The notes under the pieces: model-generated
Told to the model about the DNA's origin: nothing
Databases searched by the model: none
What the model saw: the letters and a program-made list of their open reading frames with translations, nothing else
Origin: Flavobacteriales bacterium
Lineage (GTDB): Bacteria; Bacteroidota; Bacteroidia; Flavobacteriales_F; PHOS-HE28
Reading direction: 5' to 3'
Length of the DNA: 5,123 nucleotides
NCBI GenBank assembly: GCA_020854015.1
Contig: JADZGG010000356.1
Location: forward strand, 1-5,123
Part shown: positions 1 to 5,123 of the stretch, piece by piece
Layout of the letters: the number at the start of each line of letters is the position of its first letter
Numbering within the stretch: position 1 is the first letter of the stretch
Made by a program: the position numbers and the translations under genes

Positions 1-681
1 CAATGGTGGATGCTGGGTGATGGCACTTTCAGCAGCGACCTGGAGCCAGTGAACATCTATCCCGGCCCAGGTCTCTATGACGTGATGCTGGTGGTGAACG
101 GGGCGGGCGGTTGCCTCGATACGCTCGCGGTGGAGGATGCCGTGCTGATCAACCCGAGCCCGGTGGCCGCCTTCAGCTTCGATACGTTGTTGACACTGGA
201 TAACGCCCTGCAGTTCACCAACGGAAGCAGTGGCGCCAGCACTTACTTCTGGGACTTCGACGATGGCGAGACCTCGCAATTGTTCGCGCCGCTGCACCTC
301 TTCCCGGCCGATGGCGGCGGCCGTACGGTCTGCCTGATCGCCATCAACGACCTGGGCTGCCCGGACACCACGTGCAAGTTCATCGAGGTGCCTGAGGACC
401 CACAGATCTTCGCACCGAACGCCTTCACGCCGGATGGTGATGGGCTCAACGACACTTTCCTTCCCATGCTGGATGGCTTCACGGGATCACGTCCGCGCCT
501 GTTGATTTTCAACCGCTGGGGCGAAGTGATCTACAACACCCTGCCGATCATCCCGTGGGACGGGAATTACAACGGCGTTCCGTGCAAAACGGATGTGTAT
601 GTGTGGAAGGTGATCGTGGATGACTACGGCGATGAGCGCGAGTTCATCGGGCACGTGACGTTGATCAGAGGGGACTACTGA
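1..681 (+). CDS. C-terminal part of a PKD-repeat secreted protein with a T9SS type B (CHU_C) sorting domain
   Basis: The reading frame is open from the first base, so the gene starts upstream and only its last 226 residues are seen. Two PKD-like immunoglobulin-fold repeats are visible. The first begins with WMLGDG (residues 3-8), followed by a Y..PG.YDV strand and a GC.DT motif. The second begins near residue 55 with YFWDFDDGE at 82-90 and ends with LGCPDTTC near 118-125. Residues 136-226 form a gliding-motility-associated C-terminal domain: FAPNAFTPDGDGLNDTF, then LLIFNRWGEVIY, WDGNYNG, TDVYVWKV and a final GHVTLIR. In known Bacteroidota proteins this domain directs export by the type IX secretion system, with attachment at the cell surface or release. 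PKD repeats usually act as spacers or binding modules in long adhesins or enzymes; the functional N-terminal part is outside the window. Export class is confident; the exact role is unknown. Confidence 0.93.
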   Translation, partial: QWWMLGDGTFSSDLEPVNIYPGPGLYDVMLVVNGAGGCLDTLAVEDAVLINPSPVAAFSFDTLLTLDNALQFTNGSSGASTYFWDFDDGETSQLFAPLHLFPADGGGRTVCLIAINDLGCPDTTCKFIEVPEDPQIFAPNAFTPDGDGLNDTFLPMLDGFTGSRPRLLIFNRWGEVIYNTLPIIPWDGNYNGVPCKTDVYVWKVIVDDYGDEREFIGHVTLIRGDY

Positions 682-723
682 GCCTTTGAACGTTCGCCTT
701 TGGCATCCAATGGTGTAGTCACA

Positions 724-760
724 TTGCCACAGGTCCTGTGCTCCGCCCAACAGAAATTTG
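724..760 (+). promoter_or_regulatory. Weak candidate promoter region with a small dyad, upstream of the 784 gene
   Basis: The 102-bp spacer between the 681 stop and the 784 start contains GAAATTTG at 753-760, one mismatch from the Bacteroidota -7 consensus TAnnTTTG. A TTG lies at 724-726, but about 26 bases separate the two, longer than the usual spacing, so the match is poor. Between them lies a perfect 6+1+6 dyad, CACAGGTCCTGTG (728-740), which could bind a regulator or be chance. The -7-like element would place transcription start near 767, leaving a short leader before the ATG. This is pattern matching only. Confidence 0.2.
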
Positions 761-783
761 CGGTCATATCAACACCGGACCAC

Positions 784-1512
784 ATGATGAAACCCTACGC
801 CCTTCTCCTTTCGCTCGCCTGCACCACGACGCTTCACGCCCAGAACTGGGAAGTGGGCATGCCGGTGGACGTTCAGATCAGCACCATCACTGCATTCGGG
901 GGGGGCTGCTCTCCAGGACCGCAAGCCACCTTGTTCATGCCATTGCTCCCGGTGGACGGGATCACCTATTACTATGAGGTGATCAACACCAATGGTGGCA
1001 CGTATACCATGGTGCCGGGTCCGGCGAACGTGTTGAACGTTGGCGACACGGTACACTTCCCCATCACCCAGATCACGGAGGTCTACAATGCGGCCAACCA
1101 AGGTGGGCTCGAATTGGTGGTTCATGCCGAAGGCATCCCGACCACCCCTGGCCAAACGCATCCCTGTGCTTCCAATGACATTTGGATGAGCGATTTCCAG
1201 CTTTGCAATGAAGGCCTCACCTCCGTGATCAGCCTGGGTTGTGAAACGCAACCGAGCACAGTGGGCATCGACGAGGCGAACACCGCCCTGAGCTTCATTG
1301 CACCTTTGGCCTCCAACGGGTTCGTGCTACAGGTGCTCGACGCACAGGTACGGACGGTCCGTGTGCTGGATGCACAGGGTCGTGTGGTGTCCACGTCCAC
1401 CGTGGCGACACCCCGCATGGACCTGAACAGCCAGCCCGATGGCGTGTATCTGTTGCAGGCTGAACGCAGTAATGGTGAAGTGCGCACACATCGCTTCGTG
1501 TTGAGCCGCTAG
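784..1512 (+). CDS. Exported protein of unknown function with a T9SS type A C-terminal sorting domain
   Basis: The protein has 242 residues from the ATG at 784. That start is chosen because it is followed at once by a signal peptide: MMK, a hydrophobic stretch (YALLLSLAC) and likely cleavage after LHA at residue 19. An upstream in-frame ATG at 700 would put 28 polar residues ahead of the signal. No Shine-Dalgarno sequence is visible. Residues 20-160 form a beta-rich region I cannot assign to a family; it has cysteines at 42, 128, 141 and 153, which could form disulfides after export. Residues about 178-242 match the Por secretion (type A) tail: VRVLDAQGRVV, then a DLNSQPDGVYLL turn-and-strand, and a final THRFVLSR. 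Export by T9SS is therefore likely. The gene contains a run of eight G at codons 39-41. A strong hairpin follows the stop by 14 bases, so the transcript probably ends there. The neighbours give no hint of function beyond shared export. Confidence 0.88.
   Translation: MMKPYALLLSLACTTTLHAQNWEVGMPVDVQISTITAFGGGCSPGPQATLFMPLLPVDGITYYYEVINTNGGTYTMVPGPANVLNVGDTVHFPITQITEVYNAANQGGLELVVHAEGIPTTPGQTHPCASNDIWMSDFQLCNEGLTSVISLGCETQPSTVGIDEANTALSFIAPLASNGFVLQVLDAQVRTVRVLDAQGRVVSTSTVATPRMDLNSQPDGVYLLQAERSNGEVRTHRFVLSR
898..905 (+). repeat. Eight-base G homopolymer inside the 784 gene
   Basis: Eight consecutive G bases encode the start of Gly39-Gly40-Gly41 just before Cys42. The frame is intact as given. 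A change of one base would shift the frame early and remove nearly all of the mature protein, including the sorting tail. Such tracts can be contingency loci, but they are also common sequencing-error sites. Confidence 0.9.
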
Positions 1513-1526
1513 CCTGAGACTTCCCT

Positions 1527-1566
1527 CGAACGGCCCGGTGATCCGCTGTGATCATCGGGCCGTTCG
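1527..1566 (+). terminator. Strong stem-loop after the 784 gene, probable transcription terminator without a U-tract
   Basis: Left arm 1527-1542 (CGAACGGCCCGGTGAT) pairs with right arm 1551-1566 over 16 positions, with one G-T wobble (1538 with 1555) and no mismatch. The inner C1543-G1550 can add another pair, leaving a six-base loop. It begins 14 bases after the stop codon, where a terminator is expected. The right arm is followed by GCGTTCGGAGGG, so the classic U-tract is missing. It may instead protect the 3' end of the mRNA or work with a protein factor. Confidence 0.65.
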
Positions 1567-1737
1567 GCGTTCGGAGGGATCACGGCGTTCCACCCGCCCT
1601 TACTCTTCAAGAGCGTAGCGATGGGATCCGATCGGCAAGCGTGCAAGGCAAGAAGGCCCGAGCGGCTCTTGCGATGTGCTCGATCCGACTGCTTGAACAC
1701 GGCTGCTTGCTAGCTTCGCTTAGCCACAATGCTCCCC
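1567..1737. other. Non-coding spacer with imperfect inverted and direct repeats
   Basis: No convincing gene lies here; the short open frames lack family resemblance, signal peptides or good starts. Positions 1606-1697 are bounded by TTCAAG and its complement CTTGAA (1692-1697). Inside, GGATC (1624-1628) can pair with GATCC (1682-1686), and CAAGAGC (1608-1614) is complementary to GCTCTTG (1665-1671). GAGCGGCTC (1660-1668) is a local dyad. GCGATG, GATCCGA and CTGCTTG each occur twice. This could be a folded leader of the following gene, a dispersed repeat unit or chance. A TAGCTTCG at 1711-1718 is one base from the Bacteroidota -7 consensus and suitably close to the 1738 start, but a matching -33 box is not clear. 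Confidence 0.4.
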
Positions 1738-3459
1738 ATGAAACGCTTCCAGTTCTCCGCAGCATGCCTCTTCCTCCTGGTCGGTTGCGTGACCTCATCC
1801 GACCCTTCGACCCGACCAAGCGCCACCGCTGATGTCATCTATTTCGGAGGCGACATCCTCACGATGGAAGGAGACAGTGCCGGCTATGCCGAAGCGGTGG
1901 TGGTGGACAGTGGTCGCATCGTGTTCGTAGGTACCAAGCGGGAAGCGCTGAAGCTGCAAGGCGACAGCACGGTGATGCATGACCTGCAAGGCAAGACCCT
2001 GCTCCCAGGCTTCCTGGATGCGCACAGCCATTTCATCAACTCCCTGCTGGTGGCCAACCAGTGCAAGCTCTATGCACCACCGTCGGGTCCGGCCAAGGAT
2101 GTGCCCAGCATCATCGCCGAGCTGAAGAAATACGCGGCGGACCGGAAGATACCCAAGGGCGAAATGATCATGGGCTATGGCTATGATGACAGCGTGATGC
2201 CGGAGGGTCGTCTGTTGAACCGCGATGACCTGGATGCAGCCTTCCCCGACAATCCTGTGCGCATCGACCATGTGTCCATGCATGGCGGCGTGTTGAACAC
2301 GTTGGCGCTGAAGAAGTATGGGATCAGTGCGGACACGAAGACCCCTCCCGGTGGCGTGATCGTACGCAAACCGGGCACCGAAGAGCCTTGGGGCCTGATC
2401 ATGGAGACCGCGTTCCTACCAGTGTTCGAGCGGTCCGAACCGATGACGGCGCAACAGGAGCTCGACTTCACACGCGCGGGACAGATGCTATACGCCGAAG
2501 CGGGGATCACCACGGCGCATGAAGGGGCCACCCACCTGCCCCAGTTCCAGACCATGAAACGGGCCTCCGATGCCGGCGCGAACATCATCGATGTGGTCGC
2601 CTATCCGTTCGTGACGGAGGTGGAGAAGACGCTGGCTGAATTCCCGCTTGCCGAATGGGGGAAGTACAAGAACCACTTCAAGGTAGGCGGCGTGAAGATC
2701 ACGCTCGACGGATCACCGCAAGGTCGAACGGCCTTCTTCACCACACCCTACCTCACGGGAGGACCTGGTGGCGAGAAGAACTGGATGGGCGAGCCGACCT
2801 TTCCGCCGGACCTCGTCAAGAAAGCGTTCAAGCAGGTCTATGAAATGAACGTGCCGCTCACTGCGCACTGCAATGGTGATGCTGCCATCGACCTCTTTCT
2901 GGACGCGTACGCGTTCGCCCGTGCTGGCGACCACAGCAAGCCCTGGAATGTGACCACGATCCACACGCAATTCATGCGCAAGGACCATATCCGGAAGTTC
3001 GTCGAGTACAAGGTGAGGCCGTCGCTGTACACCTTGCACACCTACTATTTCGCAGAGGCTCATATCGCGAACCGCGGGAAGGACCAGGCCATGTACATCA
3101 GCCCCATGCGCGATGCCATCGACGCGGGCCTGCGCCCCACCAACCACACCGATTTCGTGGTGGCGCCCCTGGACCAGATGATGATGCTGCACTCCGCCGT
3201 GAACCGCATTTCCCGCGGTGGTGCCGAGATCGGTCCGGACCAACGCGTGACCCCCTATGAGGGCCTGAAGGCGATGACCATCTGGGTGGCGGAACAATAT
3301 GACGAGCAGGATTCCAAGGGCACCCTGGTGGTCGGCAAGCTGGCCGACATGGTGATCCTGGACAAGGATCCTTTGAAAGTGGAACCGATGGTGATCAAGG
3401 ACATCCAAGTGATGGAAACGATCAAAGAAGGAAAGACCGTCTACAAGCGCCCCGGTTAA
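1738..3459 (+). CDS. Lipoprotein amidohydrolase, amidohydrolase family 3 (YtcJ-like)
   Basis: A 573-residue metal-dependent hydrolase, full length for the family. The ATG at 1738 gives MKRFQFS and a short hydrophobic stretch ending in the lipobox LVGC, with Cys17 as the lipidated residue; an in-frame ATG at 1729 would only add three residues. After a Ser/Thr/Pro linker come the N-terminal beta-sandwich strands (VIYFGGDILTMEG; IVFVG) and then the TIM barrel. Candidate metal and catalytic residues are His96 and His98 (LPGFLDAHSH), His178 and His182, Glu223 (IMETA), Lys320 with Asp324 (GVKITLDGSPQG), His377 (TAHCNGDA), His409 (TIHTQ), His434 (LHTYY) and Asp472 (NHTD). VNRISRGG and IGPDQRV follow, and LADMVILDKDP near 535-545 closes the beta-sandwich. 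The family cleaves amide or related C-N bonds in varied small substrates; the substrate here is unknown. The lipobox puts it outside the cytoplasm, on a membrane. A paralogue follows after 78 bp. Confidence 0.93.
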   Translation: MKRFQFSAACLFLLVGCVTSSDPSTRPSATADVIYFGGDILTMEGDSAGYAEAVVVDSGRIVFVGTKREALKLQGDSTVMHDLQGKTLLPGFLDAHSHFINSLLVANQCKLYAPPSGPAKDVPSIIAELKKYAADRKIPKGEMIMGYGYDDSVMPEGRLLNRDDLDAAFPDNPVRIDHVSMHGGVLNTLALKKYGISADTKTPPGGVIVRKPGTEEPWGLIMETAFLPVFERSEPMTAQQELDFTRAGQMLYAEAGITTAHEGATHLPQFQTMKRASDAGANIIDVVAYPFVTEVEKTLAEFPLAEWGKYKNHFKVGGVKITLDGSPQGRTAFFTTPYLTGGPGGEKNWMGEPTFPPDLVKKAFKQVYEMNVPLTAHCNGDAAIDLFLDAYAFARAGDHSKPWNVTTIHTQFMRKDHIRKFVEYKVRPSLYTLHTYYFAEAHIANRGKDQAMYISPMRDAIDAGLRPTNHTDFVVAPLDQMMMLHSAVNRISRGGAEIGPDQRVTPYEGLKAMTIWVAEQYDEQDSKGTLVVGKLADMVILDKDPLKVEPMVIKDIQVMETIKEGKTVYKRPG

Positions 3460-3483
3460 CGCTCAGTTCCTGACCAAGCACCG

Positions 3484-3506
3484 CAGATCACCATCGCGGC
3501 GATCTG
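3484..3506 (+). other. Small inverted repeat in the spacer between the two amidohydrolase genes
   Basis: CAGATC (3484-3489) pairs with GATCTG (3501-3506); after one mismatch, CC (3491-3492) can pair with GG (3498-3499). The stem is short and no T-run follows, so a strong terminator is unlikely and read-through into the second gene is the simpler reading. An 11-base dyad, AGTTTGAAACT, follows at 3508-3518. Either could be chance. Confidence 0.25.
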
Positions 3507-3537
3507 AAGTTTGAAACTCCACAATACCCTTACCACC

Positions 3538-5123
3538 GTGAAGACCCTTGCACATTCCGCCATTGCGCTCTGCGCCCTGCTCGTCTCCTGTTCGAACGAG
3601 CCTACGGTGACACAAAAGTCGGCGCCCCCTGTACCCTACACGATCTACCACAACGGCGATATCCTGACGATGGAAGGCGCCGAGCCGACCTATGTCGAGG
3701 CACTTGTCGTCGGTAACGGCAAGATCGAATTCGTTGGAAAGATGGCGGATGCCCAAGCGAAGTTCAGTGGAGCGAACTCAGTGGACCTCGCTGGCAAGTC
3801 CCTTCTTCCCGGGTTCATTGATGCACATGGACACCTGTGGATGTCCGGCATACAGGCACTGGCGGCCAACCTGCTTCCTGCACCGGATGGAAGAGGCAAT
3901 GACATCGCAGCCCTCATCGCCATCACCAACGAATGGAAGGAAAGGAACGCAGCGGTGATCGAAAAGACAGGATGGATCGCGGGCTTTGGCTACGATGAGG
4001 CGCAGCTGAAAGAGAACCGGCACCCGACCGCTGCCGAATTGGACCAGGTCTCCACGGAGGTGCCGGTGCTGTTCCTGCATCAGTCCGGGCATTTGGCGGC
4101 GGTCAATACCAAAGGACTGGAAGTGTCGGGGATCACTGCGGCCACCCCGGATCCCGCAGGAGGCGTGATCCAGAGAAAGAAGGGTTCACAAGAACCCAAC
4201 GGCGTTTTGGAGGAGACGGCCATGTTCGCGGCCGCAGCATCGTTGCTCAGCAAGGTGGACGACAAAGGCAACGAAGCCCTCATTATCGCGGGTCAGAACG
4301 CGTATGCGAAATATGGCTTCACCACCGCGCAGGAAGGAAGGGCCACGAGCGTGGTCTGTGAGACCTACAAGCGCATGAGCGATGCCGGCAGCTTGTTCAT
4401 GGACGTGTATGCCTACCCCGACATCCAAATGGGACTGGACTACATGAAGGCCAATGGCGTGCAGGCGGACTACAGGAACCACTTCAGGGTGGCCGGCGTC
4501 AAACTGAGCCTGGATGGTTCGCCTTCAGGGAAGACCGCCTGGTTGACCAAGCCCTACAAAGTACCCCCGCCGGGCATGCCCAAGGACTACAGAGGCTATC
4601 CGGCCATACCCGATCCCGTGGACATCCAGGGGTTCGTGGCTGAAGCTTACAAGAACAAGTGGCAGATCATCACGCATTGCAACGGCGATGCATCCGCGGA
4701 TGAATACATCAAGGCGGTGAGCATGGCGGCGGCCCAGTACGGCAACGATGACCGCCGGACCGTGATGATCCATGCGCAGACCGTTCGGGAAGATCAGCTT
4801 GACTCCATGAAGAACTTGGGCATCATCCCCTCGTTCTTCTCCATGCACACCTACTACTGGGGCGACTGGCATCGGGACGAGACCTTGGGTAAGGAGCGGG
4901 CTTACCGCATCTCCCCCACCGTATCCGCCCTTCAGCGGAACATGATCTTCACTGAGCACCACGATGCGCCGGTCGCGTTCCCGGATGCGTTGCGGGTGCT
5001 GCACTCCACCGTGAACCGGGTGAGCCGCAGTGGTGACGTGATAGGGCCGGATCAGCGTGTGTCCCCTTACATCGCCCTGAGGTCCATCACCGCTTGGGCG
5101 GCCTATCAGGCGTTCGAGGAGGA
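3538..5123 (+). CDS. Second lipoprotein amidohydrolase, amidohydrolase family 3 (YtcJ-like), GTG start, cut at the right edge
   Basis: A continuous frame of 528 codons runs to the window end. The GTG at 3538 is chosen because it gives MKTLAHSAIALCALLVSC, a lipoprotein signal with lipobox LVSC and Cys18. An in-frame TGA lies at 3505, no ATG lies between, and the first in-frame ATG (3670) would delete the signal. Candidate active-site residues are His97 and His99 (LPGFIDAHGH), His181 and His185 (FLHQSGH), Glu226 (LEETA), Lys322 with Asp326 (GVKLSLDGSPSG), His380 (ITHCNGDA), His412 (MIHAQ), His437 (SMHTYYWGDWH) and Asp476 (EHHDAPV). VNRVSRSG and IGPDQRV follow. It aligns with the preceding gene almost without offset, and the 40-residue block from HS.VNR onward has 23 identities. 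By that comparison about 50 residues, with the closing beta-sandwich strand, lie beyond the window. Probably co-transcribed with the first gene. The enzyme class is well supported; the substrate is unknown. Confidence 0.92.
   Translation, partial: MKTLAHSAIALCALLVSCSNEPTVTQKSAPPVPYTIYHNGDILTMEGAEPTYVEALVVGNGKIEFVGKMADAQAKFSGANSVDLAGKSLLPGFIDAHGHLWMSGIQALAANLLPAPDGRGNDIAALIAITNEWKERNAAVIEKTGWIAGFGYDEAQLKENRHPTAAELDQVSTEVPVLFLHQSGHLAAVNTKGLEVSGITAATPDPAGGVIQRKKGSQEPNGVLEETAMFAAAASLLSKVDDKGNEALIIAGQNAYAKYGFTTAQEGRATSVVCETYKRMSDAGSLFMDVYAYPDIQMGLDYMKANGVQADYRNHFRVAGVKLSLDGSPSGKTAWLTKPYKVPPPGMPKDYRGYPAIPDPVDIQGFVAEAYKNKWQIITHCNGDASADEYIKAVSMAAAQYGNDDRRTVMIHAQTVREDQLDSMKNLGIIPSFFSMHTYYWGDWHRDETLGKERAYRISPTVSALQRNMIFTEHHDAPVAFPDALRVLHSTVNRVSRSGDVIGPDQRVSPYIALRSITAWAAYQAFEE

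Noticed and set aside
769..1251. Open minus-strand frame (160 codons) across the exported-protein gene
   Set aside because: The opposite strand has a signal peptide and a sorting domain; the minus-strand product resembles nothing known.
1509..1700. Minus-strand open frame of 63 codons in the spacer
   Set aside because: It runs through the hairpin and the repeat-rich stretch, with no signal or motif; it is probably non-coding.
1548..1832. Plus-strand open frame of 94 codons covering the spacer and the start of the amidohydrolase
   Set aside because: It overlaps the lipoprotein signal region in another frame, begins inside the hairpin arm and has no family resemblance.
2713..3408. Long open frame on the minus strand (231 codons) inside the first amidohydrolase gene
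   Set aside because: It is antisense to a well-supported conserved enzyme, its translation is His/Val/Gly-rich as expected from reversed GC-rich codons, and it shows no domain.
3510..3532. TTTG followed by TACCCTTA before the second amidohydrolase, considered as a Bacteroidota promoter
   Set aside because: The -7 box does not fit TAnnTTTG and the spacing of about 11 bases is too short; co-transcription with the first gene is simpler.
4525..5004. Open minus-strand frame (159 codons) inside the second amidohydrolase gene
   Set aside because: It lies opposite conserved active-site motifs and has no recognisable protein features.
1..5123. Possible defence, CRISPR, transposon or toxin-antitoxin system
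   Set aside because: I found no regular direct-repeat array, transposase, terminal inverted repeats, recombinase or nuclease motif, and no tRNA-like fold; the four genes fall into known families or an exported protein of unknown role.

Overview
The window reads as chromosomal DNA of a GC-rich member of the Bacteroidota. Two different C-terminal sorting domains of the type IX secretion system (T9SS) lie side by side: a gliding-motility-associated (CHU_C, type B) domain and a short 'Por secretion' type A domain. T9SS is confined to this phylum. None of the three visible starts has a clear Shine-Dalgarno sequence, which is also usual there. A Flavobacteriales or Saprospiria/Chitinophagia-like lineage is plausible, but the sequence does not settle the class. 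All four genes are on the + strand.

Layout. Positions 1-681 hold the 3' end of a large secreted, PKD-repeat, probably adhesin-like protein ending in a type B T9SS domain. Positions 682-783 are a short spacer with a weak promoter-like arrangement and a small perfect dyad. Positions 784-1512 encode a 242-residue exported protein of unknown role with a signal peptide and a type A T9SS tail; it contains a run of eight G. Positions 1513-1737 are non-coding: a very strong hairpin (1527-1566) right after the stop codon, then a stretch rich in imperfect inverted and direct repeats. Positions 1738-3459 encode a complete lipoprotein of the YtcJ-like amidohydrolase family 3. After a 78-bp spacer, positions 3538-5123 encode a second, paralogous lipoprotein amidohydrolase that starts with GTG and runs off the right edge about 50 residues before its expected end.

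How the genes fit together. The first two genes share only the export route. The two amidohydrolases form a tandem pair, probably co-transcribed. Both carry lipoboxes, so they should sit on a membrane facing the periplasm or the outside, and both keep the full set of candidate metal-binding residues. They differ in a loop near the active site, which suggests related but not identical substrates. The substrates cannot be read from the sequence. I see no mobile element, CRISPR array, rRNA or tRNA, and no convincing evidence of a new defence or other multi-gene system. The most interesting item is the exported amidohydrolase pair.
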